Below, in pieces: positions 24,164 through 32,762 of a stretch of 64,000 bases of DNA. Source of the stretch: an uncultured Desulfovibrio sp. (GTDB lineage: Bacteria; Desulfobacterota; Desulfovibrionia; Desulfovibrionales; Desulfovibrionaceae); the NCBI GenBank assembly GCA_900546145.1, contig URBN01000005.1, positions 39,278 to 103,277 on the forward strand, given 5' to 3'. Each line of letters starts with the position of its first letter. The first letter of the stretch is position 1. The position numbers were made by a program, and so were the translations under genes. Under the pieces are notes generated by a model, which did no database searches, had not been told where the DNA came from, and worked only from the letters and a program-made list of their open reading frames with translations.

Positions 24164-25177
24164 TTACTTTTTTGGGCGGATACCGGATTTGAACCCGACA
24201 TCCTCATGAATTTCGTGAGCGGTATTCGCATCGTCGGCATCGGGAAGCCTGTGTACGACGATTTCGCTGATGACGGGCGGAACAATGGTCATGCCCTCGG
24301 GAAGCCTGTAGCTTATCTGCGCTGTGGCTTTTCCTCCGGGGGGAAGATCAGGAGGAATGACAGAAGCCTGCAGATTGGAAAGATAGCTTGCGCTGCCGGA
24401 CAGGGCCTCAGGGACTTCCACGAGGATCTTTATTTCGGGAGGTTCCGTGACGTACTGATCGGGATTCCCGGCCTGTACGCTGACACGGCAGCGTCGCGTA
24501 ATGACCGAACGCCCGCTGGTGATGGTGTACTGCACATTAACCTGGCCGGGTATCGAAGTTACGAGGCTCGGGGTATCGAGAGGCATGGTCTGCGATATGC
24601 GCTTGCCTGCGGATTTCGGATCGAGCTGGATGGGCAGCTTGATGTTATTGATGTCGGACACCGTGCTTTCCGGACCGCGCAGAACCACGGTGGATGGTGT
24701 AACGACAACATTGTCCACGGTCAGCGCGCCATGGCGGAGCGGTGACGTGATGACTGGCTTGACCGACACCTTGCGCTCGATGACATTGTCCGCGCGTACC
24801 ACGATTCTTGGCGGCTGAATGTCGACCACTTCGAAGGCCCTGAATGAGCGCTGCAGGTTGTCCGGGCTCAGCGGGACGATGTTAACGCCGCGTTTGATTT
24901 CGGAAAGATTGACCTGCTGGTTGAGATGCTGCTTCGGAATGCTGCGAAGCAGGGTCTCGGGTCCTTTGAGGCGGATGGAGATTTTCTTGATCAGGCCGTC
25001 CGTAACCATGAGGTTCTGGGGAATACCGTAATAGTCGATGAAAACGTCAAACTGGGCTTCGATGCGGTCGCGGACGCTGACAACATACCACATGCCGGTT
25101 GCCGCGATGATGGAGATGAGCAGCGAGGCGAGATGCGGCGTGGTCAGGAATCTGCGGAAGTATTTAGAGAACGTCAT
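24164..25177 (-). CDS. cdaR: YbbR-domain protein CdaR
   Basis: A 337-residue extracytoplasmic protein anchored by one N-terminal helix (residues 17-33), then several YbbR repeats of about 80 residues with the V-x-L-x-G-P-E/V-x-V-P pattern (for example L-R-G-P-E-S-T-V near residue 168). CdaR regulates the membrane diadenylate cyclase CdaA in other bacteria. Its start lies 14 bases inside cdaA. The C-terminal 30 residues are charged and unconserved. Confidence 0.88.
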   Translation of the reverse strand: MTFSKYFRRFLTTPHLASLLISIIAATGMWYVVSVRDRIEAQFDVFIDYYGIPQNLMVTDGLIKKISIRLKGPETLLRSIPKQHLNQQVNLSEIKRGVNIVPLSPDNLQRSFRAFEVVDIQPPRIVVRADNVIERKVSVKPVITSPLRHGALTVDNVVVTPSTVVLRGPESTVSDINNIKLPIQLDPKSAGKRISQTMPLDTPSLVTSIPGQVNVQYTITSGRSVITRRCRVSVQAGNPDQYVTEPPEIKILVEVPEALSGSASYLSNLQASVIPPDLPPGGKATAQISYRLPEGMTIVPPVISEIVVHRLPDADDANTAHEIHEDVGFKSGIRPKK

Positions 25178-25898
25178 TGAGCTTGGCCCTCAGCTGCGCC
25201 GGTTCCAGATGCCGGGTAAGCGTCCCCCTGACAGCAAGGGAGATCTCTCCCCGTTCCTCACTGACCACGAGAGCGATGGCGTCACTTTCTTCTGTGATGC
25301 CGAGGGCCGCCCTGTGACGGGTACCGAAATTCTGTCCTTTGGCGACGGCCAGGGGCAGAATGCAGGCAGCGGCCGTCACGCGGCCGTGACTGAGGATAAC
25401 GGCGCCGTCGTGAAGCGGGGCCTTCGGGTAGAAGATGTTCTTGAGCAGCTTGCTCGAGATGCGGGCATCGACCAGCACGCCTTCCCGCTGGATCATATCG
25501 TCAAGGTGCATGTTGCGTTCGATGACAATGAGGGCCCCGATATAGGCATTGGCCATATCTTCACAGGCGGAAACCACCTCCTCAACGGCAGAGGCCTTGA
25601 GTGCGCTGCGGTGAAAAAAGTGCTTTGTGCCCATCTCTCCCAGAGCCCTGCGTATGTCTTCCTGGAAAATGACGACGATGACCAGGAAGAGCGAGCTGAA
25701 CACGTGCTGGAGGAGCCAGTTCAGCGTGTAGAGTCCCATGGTCCGGGAGAAGAAGTAAAGGAATGTCAGGATTCCCAGACCGGTGACGATGGCAAGAGCC
25801 CGGGATCCGCGCAGAAGCTGAATGATCTGGTAGAGGAGAAAGGCGACAATGGCGATGTCGAGAACGTCTCTCCAGTCGATCATGATGTGCTCTAGCAT
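25164..25898 (-). CDS. cdaA: Diadenylate cyclase CdaA
   Basis: A 244-residue membrane enzyme making cyclic di-AMP from two ATP. Three N-terminal membrane helices (about residues 12-78) precede a DAC domain with the catalytic D-G-A (164-166) and R-H-R (194-196, in F-G-T-R-H-R-A-A-L-G). ATG 25898 has GAGG at good spacing and matches the family N terminus; a GTG at 25919 is the alternative. It overlaps cdaR and follows folP. No c-di-AMP phosphodiesterase or receptor is in the window. Confidence 0.95.
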   Translation of the reverse strand: MLEHIMIDWRDVLDIAIVAFLLYQIIQLLRGSRALAIVTGLGILTFLYFFSRTMGLYTLNWLLQHVFSSLFLVIVVIFQEDIRRALGEMGTKHFFHRSALKASAVEEVVSACEDMANAYIGALIVIERNMHLDDMIQREGVLVDARISSKLLKNIFYPKAPLHDGAVILSHGRVTAAACILPLAVAKGQNFGTRHRAALGITEESDAIALVVSEERGEISLAVRGTLTRHLEPAQLRAKLNDVL

Positions 25899-25938
25899 GG
25901 GAGCCTCAGGGAAAAACACGGAAAGCCGACGACAGATG

Positions 25939-26787
25939 TCAGGCGTTCATGAAGGCGTCGGCCAGCCGCAGAGCCTGTGAAGCCGCGCGCGCGTCGTGCA
26001 CGCGATGCCAGGCGTAGCCGCGGGTGTAGCACAGGGCCGTGGCTGTCTGGGTTGCGGGACCGCGGCTTTCCACGGGCAGCCCGAGCAGATCATTGAAAAC
26101 ACTCTTCATGGAAAGAGCCATGAGAGACGGCCTGCCAAGCCGCTCCCATGCTTCGGGGTGAGCCATGAGGGCGAGGTTGTGCTCCATTTTTTTGCCGAAG
26201 CCGATCCCGGGGTCGAGGAGAATGTTTTCTTCGGGGAAACCGGCATTCACGAGGACATTCATTTTTTCTTCGAAGAACGCTGTGACCTCGCTCACCACGT
26301 CATTATAGTGCGGGTTCTTCTGCATGGTGCCCGGAACTCCCTGGCAGTGCATGAGCACGTAGCCCGGGCGGTACTGCACGAGAACGTCGAGGAGAGCAGG
26401 ATCAAAGGCGAAGGCCGAGATGTCATTGATGACATCCACGCCGCTTTCGAGCACGGCAACGGCGGTCTCGGAATGGTAGGTGTCCACGGAGATGAGTGGT
26501 GGTATGCTCATAGCCTTGAGTCTGTCAATGACGGGCATGAGCCTGCCGGTTTCCGTGGCAGGCTCGACCGGATCGGATCCGGGACGGGAGGATTCCCCGC
26601 CCAGATCAACGATATCGGCCCCGTCGAGAAGAAGCTGCCTTGCGTAAGCCAGGCCGTCTTCAGGGCTGTTGTGCCGTCCGCCATCGTAGAATGAATCCGG
26701 CGTGAGATTCACGATGCCCATGATGCCGGCGCAGCCCCGCGGCACAATGGTGCCGCGGAGTCCTTTCCACACGGGAGTCTTGTTCAT
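25939..26787 (-). CDS. folP: Dihydropteroate synthase
   Basis: A 282-residue TIM-barrel enzyme condensing pterin diphosphate with p-aminobenzoate in folate synthesis; it is the sulfonamide target. I-M-G-I-V-N-L-T-P-D-S-F near residue 20, D-L-G-G-E-S-S-R-P-G near residue 58, V-I-N-D-I-S near residue 112 and D-P-G-I-G-F-G-K near residue 180 are clear. The ATG at 26787 has AGGAGA nearby and lies 16 bases past the ftsH stop; the open frame extends into ftsH but is unconserved there. Confidence 0.95.
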   Translation of the reverse strand: MNKTPVWKGLRGTIVPRGCAGIMGIVNLTPDSFYDGGRHNSPEDGLAYARQLLLDGADIVDLGGESSRPGSDPVEPATETGRLMPVIDRLKAMSIPPLISVDTYHSETAVAVLESGVDVINDISAFAFDPALLDVLVQYRPGYVLMHCQGVPGTMQKNPHYNDVVSEVTAFFEEKMNVLVNAGFPEENILLDPGIGFGKKMEHNLALMAHPEAWERLGRPSLMALSMKSVFNDLLGLPVESRGPATQTATALCYTRGYAWHRVHDARAASQALRLADAFMNA

Positions 26788-26803
26788 GTGCAGGAGATTC
26801 CTT

Positions 26804-28819
26804 TTACTTCTTTTCGTCCGGTTCCTGATTCGGGCCGCTGGTGTCCGGGGCAGGTTCCCCGGCGTTCTGGCTCTTATCCTCATCCGAGGGGCGTGAGCCG
26901 TCTTCAGGTGCCTGATCCTGTCCTCCGGGTTTTTCAAAGGCGAAGTCAGCACCGCTGCCTGAGGGCGTTCCGCCGTCCTTTGGTCCGTTCGTTCCAGAGG
27001 CCTGGTGTTCTTCGGCGGGCGGAAGCGGCTTGCCTTCAATAAGCATGTCCAGTTCCTCTCCGGAAATGGTTTCGCGCTCGATAAGGGCCTCGGCGATGCG
27101 GTGCAGCTTGTCGATATTTTCCGTGAGAATCTTTGTGCAGCGCTCGTGGGCTTCCTCCACGATACGCTTTACTTCGGCGTCTACGAGACGGGCCGTGTCC
27201 TCACTGTAATTCTTGTTCTGGACCCACTCCCGGCCGATGAAGACTTCCTCGCCGGTTTCGCCGATGGTGAGCGTGCCGATGGCATCGCTCATACCCCATT
27301 CAGTGACCATCTTGCGGGCCAGCTTGGTGACGCGTTCGATGTCGTTGGAAGCGCCGGTGGTGACATCCTTGAAAATGATTTCCTCAGCCACACGGCCGCC
27401 GAGGAGGATAACCAGGTTATTGCGCAGGAAGTTGCGGGAATAGCCGTGGCGGTCCTCGCCGGGAAGCTGCATGGTGATGCCGAGGGCGCGTCCTCTCGGG
27501 ACAATGCTCACCTTGTGCACCGGATCAGATCCGGGAAGCAGCTTTGCGGTGAGGGCGTGCCCGCCTTCGTGATAGGCGGTGATGCGCTTCTCCTCATCGG
27601 AGAGGATGAGGCTGCGGCGTTCACGGCCCATGAAGATTTTGTCTTTGGCGAATTCGAAGTCGGACATGTTGACTTCGTTCTTGTTCAGCTTGGCTGCCTG
27701 CAGGGCGGCTTCGTTGACAAGGTTTTCCAGTTCGGCACCCGAGAATCCGGGTGTGGCCCTGGCGATGACATCGAGGTCAACGTCCTTGCCGATGGGAGTT
27801 TTCTTGGTGTGTACGATAAGGATCTGCTTGCGGCCGGGACGGTCAGGGGTAGAGACAACGACCTGACGGTCGAAGCGCCCGGGACGCAGGAGGGCGGGGT
27901 CTAGGACGTCGGGACGGTTGGTAGCGGAGATGAGGATGACGCCTTCGTTGCTTTCGAAGCCATCCATTTCCACGAGCAGCTGGTTCAGGGTCTGCTCGCG
28001 TTCGTCGTGGCCGCCGCCGAGGCCGGCTCCGCGCTTGCGGCCCACGGCATCGATTTCGTCGATGAAGATGATACAGGGGGCGTTCTTCTTGCCCTGTTCA
28101 AAGAGGTCGCGCACACGGGAGGCACCGACGCCCACAAACATTTCCACGAAGTCGGAGCCGGAAATGGAGAAGAAGGGCACGCCGGCTTCACCGGCCACGG
28201 CGCGCGCGAGAAGCGTCTTGCCGGTGCCTGGCGGGCCAACGAGCAGGACGCCTTTGGGGATACGGGCGCCGAGTCTTGTGAACTTTTTGGGATTGGAGAG
28301 GAACTCCACAACTTCGGAGAGTTCTTCCTTGGCTTCATCAACGCCGGCCACGTCAGCGAAGGTCACACGCTGCTTGTCGTTCTGGTTGAGAAGCTTGGCG
28401 CGGGAACGGCCGAAGCTGAGTGCCCGGCCGCCAGCTCCGCCCTGCATCTGACGCATGAGGTAGATCCACACGCCGATGAGGAGAAGCATGGGGAACCAGG
28501 ATACCAGCATGCTGATGTACCAGGGCTGGTTGTCCGCGGGCTCGGCCTTGACCTCAACCTTCTTCTCAAGGAGGTGCGAGACCATCTTGTCATCGCGGGG
28601 GGCGTAGGCGGTGAGACGCTGTCCATCGCTGCCGATGGCGCTGATTTCCTGTCCCTGAATGGTGACAGAGGTGATCTGACCCGAGTCAACGCGGGTCATA
28701 AGGTCGCTGTATGAAATGGACTGCCTTCCCTGCGTGGGCTGTTGGAAAACGTTGAAGAGCATCACTGTGCCCAGGATGATCACGGCCCAGACGAGCAGGT
28801 TGCGCGAGAATTGATTCAC
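26804..28819 (-). CDS. ftsH: ATP-dependent zinc metalloprotease FtsH
   Basis: A 671-residue membrane AAA protease. Two membrane helices (about residues 5-25 and 105-122) flank a periplasmic loop. Then come Walker A G-P-P-G-T-G-K-T, I-F-I-D-E-I-D, the SRH, and the zinc site H-E-G-G-H. It degrades misfolded membrane proteins and LpxC-type regulators. GTG 28819 with CGGAGG upstream is chosen; an ATG at 28891 adds 24 unconserved residues. The C-terminal tail of about 70 residues is acidic and low in complexity. First gene of the ftsH-folP-cdaA-cdaR-glmM operon. Confidence 0.96.
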   Translation of the reverse strand: MNQFSRNLLVWAVIILGTVMLFNVFQQPTQGRQSISYSDLMTRVDSGQITSVTIQGQEISAIGSDGQRLTAYAPRDDKMVSHLLEKKVEVKAEPADNQPWYISMLVSWFPMLLLIGVWIYLMRQMQGGAGGRALSFGRSRAKLLNQNDKQRVTFADVAGVDEAKEELSEVVEFLSNPKKFTRLGARIPKGVLLVGPPGTGKTLLARAVAGEAGVPFFSISGSDFVEMFVGVGASRVRDLFEQGKKNAPCIIFIDEIDAVGRKRGAGLGGGHDEREQTLNQLLVEMDGFESNEGVILISATNRPDVLDPALLRPGRFDRQVVVSTPDRPGRKQILIVHTKKTPIGKDVDLDVIARATPGFSGAELENLVNEAALQAAKLNKNEVNMSDFEFAKDKIFMGRERRSLILSDEEKRITAYHEGGHALTAKLLPGSDPVHKVSIVPRGRALGITMQLPGEDRHGYSRNFLRNNLVILLGGRVAEEIIFKDVTTGASNDIERVTKLARKMVTEWGMSDAIGTLTIGETGEEVFIGREWVQNKNYSEDTARLVDAEVKRIVEEAHERCTKILTENIDKLHRIAEALIERETISGEELDMLIEGKPLPPAEEHQASGTNGPKDGGTPSGSGADFAFEKPGGQDQAPEDGSRPSDEDKSQNAGEPAPDTSGPNQEPDEKK

Positions 28820-28877
28820 TGATTCCTCCGTTCTATGCGCCGCCGGAGCGGGGCGAGGGAAAAAAGAAAACACATTG

Positions 28878-28907
28878 ATATTAGACTTCACAGCAACGCA
28901 GTGTCAA
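28878..28907 (-). promoter_or_regulatory. Promoter of the ftsH operon
   Basis: On the minus strand TTGACA (28907-28902), an 18-bp spacer and TAATAT (28883-28878), giving a leader of about 50 nt to the ftsH GTG. Confidence 0.65.
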
Positions 28908-29133
28908 CGACTGTCCCGCCTGGGTTCAGGGCTGGCGCATCGGATTCAGGCGGGAGATTCTCCAGGAACAGAGGGGACTCCATGGGCTCATAGAGATTCT
29001 GTTCTCCGTCCCATTCCGGTATCCGCAGATACCGGCCTTGCCCTGCGTCTGGAAGGTTTTTCATGACAGGCGGACGGGGAGTCCCGGGAGCTGCGGACTC
29101 ATTTCCGGCCAGTGCCGGAGGCAGGCTGGCTGT
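28908..29133. other. Non-coding part of the ftsH-ridA divergent gap
   Basis: The gap between ftsH (28819) and ridA (29256) is 436 bases. Apart from the two promoters, I see no gene, tRNA or strong hairpin here; short open frames have no ribosome-binding site. Confidence 0.5.
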
Positions 29134-29163
29134 TTGCCAAGAGCGGGAACCCTGGCGTATTCT
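29134..29163 (+). promoter_or_regulatory. Possible promoter for ridA
   Basis: TTGCCA (29134-29139), 18 bp, then TATTCT (29158-29163), about 90 bases before ridA. Confidence 0.45.
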
Positions 29164-29255
29164 GAAGAGCAGAGGCCGGCTGATGTGCAGCCTGCCAATT
29201 TTTGCACGGTCCGGGGGAATACGCCCTGTCCGGGCCGTCTTCAGGAGAATTTTTC

Positions 29256-29639
29256 ATGCTCAGCTCTACTATTTCCACGAAAGACGCTCCGGCCGCCATC
29301 GGGCCCTACAGCCAGGGGATCCGCATCGGCAATCTTCTTTTCTGCTCCGGACAGATCGCCATCGACCCGGCCACCGGCAATCTGGTGGAAGGCGGCATAG
29401 AGGCTCAGACCAGGCGCTGCTGTGAGAACGTCAAGGCTCTGCTGAAGGCTGCCGGCGTTGACGCGTCCGCTGTCGTGAAGACTACTGTCTTCATCACAGA
29501 TATGAACGATTTCCCCAAGGTCAACGAAGTCTACGCCGGGTATTTCGTGGAACCCTATCCGGCCCGTTCCTGCGTGGGCGTGGCGTCCCTCCCCAAAGGC
29601 GCCCTCGTTGAAATCGAGGTCGTGGCCAGACTTTCCTAG
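29256..29639 (+). CDS. ridA: Reactive intermediate deaminase RidA
   Basis: A 127-residue YjgF/RidA protein, the usual length. It hydrolyses reactive enamine/imine products of PLP enzymes such as threonine dehydratase, forming a trimer. P-A-A-I-G-P-Y-S-Q-G near residue 12, F-C-S-G-Q-I near residue 30 and P-A-R-S-C-V-G-V near residue 103 with the catalytic Arg are present. CAGGAG precedes ATG 29256; the frame opens earlier but without a ribosome site. Confidence 0.93.
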   Translation: MLSSTISTKDAPAAIGPYSQGIRIGNLLFCSGQIAIDPATGNLVEGGIEAQTRRCCENVKALLKAAGVDASAVVKTTVFITDMNDFPKVNEVYAGYFVEPYPARSCVGVASLPKGALVEIEVVARLS

Positions 29640-29692
29640 GACTGTCCGGGCCGCGGAGAAGGTGTTCCGCGGCCCGGAGGATCCCTTTCTCT

Positions 29693-30817
29693 ATGGGTTA
29701 CGTCGTCATTTCCTTCCTTTCCTGGCTCATCCTGCGATTCCTTGTCCTGCGCCCTCTTTCCTGCGGCAGACCTGTCAGAACCGTCCTTTCCTGTCTCTTT
29801 TTTCTTCCTTTCCTCTATTACGCGTATCTGCAGGCATCCTGCTTCATAGTTCTTCCGGAGCCGTTTTTTGGGGCTGCGCTCCTCATGGGAGCCTGGTGCG
29901 GCGCTGTCCTCATTGCGGCACCGCTCGCCTCTGTGGGCGCTCTCTGCATCCGGTATTCCGGCAGTAAAGGGTGCCTGCAGCACAGGGGCGTGGGCGTCTG
30001 CCTGTTTTGTTCGCTGCTCTTTTCTTCTGTCCTGGTTCTCTGCGGCCTGCGGGAAGGATTATCTGTACCCGCAGTGCGGGAAGTTTCCGTGAATCTTCCC
30101 GCGGGGTGTGGTGCTCTGGATGGGATCAGGGTGGCCGTGATCTCCGATTTGCATCTTGGCTGCGCGACACCTCCCGGCTGGCTTGAAGAAACGCTGCGCC
30201 GCACAGGAGAGGTCCGGGCAGATATTATCCTGCTTGACGGGGACCTTGCTGACGGCCGTCCGGATGACAGGCGATCCGATCTGGCCCGGCTCGGAACGCT
30301 CAGAGCTCCCTTCGGAGTATGGGCTGTTCCGGGAAATCATGAATATTACGTTGATTATGCGGGGATCATGGCTGCGCTGCCGGATTCCGTGCACGTGCTC
30401 GCAAACAGCCATGTCAGGGTGAGGACACCGCGGGGCACATTTGTGCTCGCAGGGGTTACGGACCGGAAGGCCCGTACGCACGGCCTGCCCGGGCCGGATA
30501 TAGAAAAAGCCCTGTCCGGCCTTCCCGGGGATGGGGTCTGCGGCCCTGTTGTTCTTATGTCTCACCGTCCCGCAGACTGGAGCAGAAATGCGGCCCGTGG
30601 CGTCGTTCTTCAGATCTGCGGGCATACGCACGGCGGCCAGTTCATCTGGAACCGCCCTTTCCTGAAGCTTATAGGCCGGCGCTATCTGCACGGCCTCTTT
30701 GAAAGGAACGGCTCTCTTCTCTGGGTGGGAAGCGGCGCTTCACAGTGGTTCGGCTGTCCCCTGCGCGTGGGCGTTCCTCCGGAAATAGCCGTGCTGAATC
30801 TGCACGCCGGCTCCTGA
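29693..30817 (+). CDS. Membrane-anchored metallophosphoesterase
   Basis: A 374-residue protein with four N-terminal hydrophobic segments (about residues 3-20, 28-52, 60-85 and 100-118), then a calcineurin-like phosphoesterase domain. The metal motifs are I-S-D-L-H-L-G near residue 150, L-L-D-G-D-L-A near residue 180, P-G-N-H-E-Y near residue 213, M-S-H-R-P near residue 290 and G-H-T-H-G-G-Q near residue 312. It resembles the YkuE/YaeI branch, some of which cleave lipid pyrophosphates such as UDP-diacylglucosamine. With four helices it could act on membrane lipids, but this is inference. Confidence 0.85.
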   Translation: MGYVVISFLSWLILRFLVLRPLSCGRPVRTVLSCLFFLPFLYYAYLQASCFIVLPEPFFGAALLMGAWCGAVLIAAPLASVGALCIRYSGSKGCLQHRGVGVCLFCSLLFSSVLVLCGLREGLSVPAVREVSVNLPAGCGALDGIRVAVISDLHLGCATPPGWLEETLRRTGEVRADIILLDGDLADGRPDDRRSDLARLGTLRAPFGVWAVPGNHEYYVDYAGIMAALPDSVHVLANSHVRVRTPRGTFVLAGVTDRKARTHGLPGPDIEKALSGLPGDGVCGPVVLMSHRPADWSRNAARGVVLQICGHTHGGQFIWNRPFLKLIGRRYLHGLFERNGSLLWVGSGASQWFGCPLRVGVPPEIAVLNLHAGS

Positions 30818-30821
30818 GCGC

Positions 30822-30858
30822 AAAAAAATCCGGAGAGGCTCAATGGCCGTCTCCGGAT
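30822..30858 (-). terminator. Terminator after the FmdB-family gene
   Basis: ATCCGGAGA (30828-30836) pairs with TCTCCGGAT (30850-30858), and on the minus strand seven Ts follow (30828-30822). It may also slow plus-strand transcription from the phosphoesterase gene. Confidence 0.8.
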
Positions 30859-30864
30859 GCCGGG

Positions 30865-31167
30865 TTACTTGGAAGGTGTGCTGTCCTGCGATGCCGGGGC
30901 GGATCCCTGGTGGCAGGAAGCGCAGTTGCCGCCGCAGGGCGGCGCGATGCCGGCCTCGGCCTGTTTGATTCTGTTGAGAAAGACCTGATTCACGGGGCCG
31001 ACCTTGAAGGGCGGTGCGTTCTTCAGCATGGGACTCGGTTCGCTGATGAGCCGGAGCGTGTTCGTGCTCCCGCACTTTGGGCAGACCGGGTTTTCTTCGT
31101 CGTCTTCGAAAACGAGATCTTCGAAGCGGCGTCCGCAGTCCTGGCATTCGAAATCGTACAGTGGCAT
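30865..31167 (-). CDS. FmdB-family zinc-ribbon protein
   Basis: A 100-residue protein beginning M-P-L-Y-D-F-E-C-Q-D-C-G, the hallmark of the FmdB/CxxC_CxxC_SSSS family. Zinc ligands are C8, C11, C29 and C32. The C-terminal 30 residues add another Cys cluster (P-P-C-G-G-N-C-A-S-C-H). FmdB was proposed as a regulator of formamidase genes, but the function of most members is unknown. ATG 31167 fits the family; an ATG at 31185 is seven codons earlier. It lies downstream of mtaB. Confidence 0.85.
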   Translation of the reverse strand: MPLYDFECQDCGRRFEDLVFEDDEENPVCPKCGSTNTLRLISEPSPMLKNAPPFKVGPVNQVFLNRIKQAEAGIAPPCGGNCASCHQGSAPASQDSTPSK

Positions 31168-31230
31168 GGGGGTAAGACTCCTCACTCTGGCAGTGCGCCA
31201 AAAAGATATAATGATGGAAGATAGCGTTTT

Positions 31231-32673
31231 TTACCGCGGAGGCAAGTTGCCGGGCTGCGTTTCCCCGGGAAGGGGCTCGCAGACGATGCCCTTGGCGCAC
31301 AGTCTCACCGGCCTTGCCATCGTGAACCTGTCCCGGGGATAGTCCGCCGCAGGCAGAAAGCAGGGGACGTAGAACTCGTTGACGCCGTGCACGAGCCCTG
31401 GCAGGCTCCCGGCCTCGGCGTCAGGAATAATCGCCATGACGTTTCTTGCAAGCTGGGATTCCCAGAAAGCCCTGGCTTTTTTCGCCACCACACCGCGCAC
31501 GGCGGCAGCCCGGGCGAGCTTTTCGGATCTGGGAATCTGTCCAGGGAACGAGGCAGCCGGGGTTCCCGGGCGTCTCGAGTAGGGGAAGACGTGGGCGTAG
31601 GTCATGGGCGAATCCTGCAGAAAGCGGCAGAGTTCCTCTACGTCACGCTCTTCCTCGCCGGGGAATCCGACGATGATGTCGCAGCCGAGCCCCATGACAG
31701 GCCAGAATCCGTGGATTTTTTCCACTGCCCGGAGGAGGGTGTCCACGGAATAGTGTCCCCGTCCCATGCGCCTGAGTATGCGCTGGCTGGCGTGCTGCAG
31801 GGAAATGTGCAGATGGGGAGCTGCGAGCTTTGAGGCAGACAGCACCGAAAGGGCCCTGTCTTTAAGCTGCGAGGGCTCAAGAGAACTTATCCTGAAGCGG
31901 CGGCGTCCGGCCCATGAAGGCGCCAGATCCTTTTCGATATGGGCGAGCAGATCCCAGAAGGTTCCCCATTCCGGCCTGTCCCTGCCATACTGTCCGAGAT
32001 TGATGCCGGAGATCATGATCTCAGCGTGATCCCTGAACAGCCTGTCAGCCTCCGCGGATGTCTCCTCAGGACTTCTGCTCACATACATACCCCTTGTTTG
32101 GGGGACGATGCAGTATGTGCATCTGTGGGTGCATCCGTCCTCAACCTTGAGAACCGGACGCACGCGGCGGTATCCGCTGATTTCGAGTTTCGGGTAGATC
32201 CGCGTTCCGGGGCTGATTCTGGGCATGGGGCCAGGCAGTGCGCTGCCTTCGATGTCCCTGAGGGCGTCATTCCGTGATTCCTGACTTTTTCTGAGCCTCC
32301 CTGCCGAATCCAGGAGTTTCCCGATGTAATCCGGATCCGTCAGCAGATCTTTGTGCTCGGGCACGACGATGAGATCCGCGGAGGGCACCGGCGCGTGCTT
32401 CCTGGGTACGAAGGAGGCCACGAGCCTCGCCGCACAGCCTGTGAGGATGAGGAGGGCCTCAGGCGCCTCGCGGCGCAGCCGGACAAGGGCGTTCCGCGCG
32501 TCGCGCTCGCCGCGGGAAGTGATGGCGCAGCTGTTGACGAGGATGATGTCGGCCCCGGCGGGATCAGGACACTCGATCCCCCCCCGGGCTGTCCAGGCCT
32601 CGCGTACCGATTCGGTCTCGTACTGGTTGACCTTGCAGCCAAAGGTGTCGCAGAAAAAATGCCAGGTATGCAT
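31231..32673 (-). CDS. mtaB: tRNA t6A37 methylthiotransferase MtaB
   Basis: A 480-residue radical-SAM methylthiotransferase. The N-terminal domain has F-G-C-K-V-N-Q-Y-E (C13), V-N-S-C-A-I-T and L-T-G-C-A-A, which bind an auxiliary 4Fe-4S cluster. The radical-SAM triad is C-T-H-R-C-T-Y-C near residue 185. The K-V-N-Q-Y-E variant and overall similarity place it in the MtaB clade, which adds a methylthio group to t6A in tRNA, rather than MiaB. A true MiaB is encoded at 59166-60524. The C-terminal 60 residues form a degenerate TRAM-like region. Confidence 0.87.
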   Translation of the reverse strand: MHTWHFFCDTFGCKVNQYETESVREAWTARGGIECPDPAGADIILVNSCAITSRGERDARNALVRLRREAPEALLILTGCAARLVASFVPRKHAPVPSADLIVVPEHKDLLTDPDYIGKLLDSAGRLRKSQESRNDALRDIEGSALPGPMPRISPGTRIYPKLEISGYRRVRPVLKVEDGCTHRCTYCIVPQTRGMYVSRSPEETSAEADRLFRDHAEIMISGINLGQYGRDRPEWGTFWDLLAHIEKDLAPSWAGRRRFRISSLEPSQLKDRALSVLSASKLAAPHLHISLQHASQRILRRMGRGHYSVDTLLRAVEKIHGFWPVMGLGCDIIVGFPGEEERDVEELCRFLQDSPMTYAHVFPYSRRPGTPAASFPGQIPRSEKLARAAAVRGVVAKKARAFWESQLARNVMAIIPDAEAGSLPGLVHGVNEFYVPCFLPAADYPRDRFTMARPVRLCAKGIVCEPLPGETQPGNLPPR

Positions 32674-32697
32674 GGGAAAACGCTCTGCCTCAGATTG

Positions 32698-32738
32698 TAA
32701 AAAAATCCCCGGGGCCTCTGCTGGGGGCTCCAGGGATA
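32698..32738 (-). terminator. Terminator after pgl
   Basis: On the minus strand ATCCCTGGAGCCCCC and GGCCCCGGGGAT form an imperfect stem followed by seven Ts (about 32705-32699). Confidence 0.75.
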
Positions 32739-32762
32739 TGAAAGCCGGAAAGGGTGAGACCG

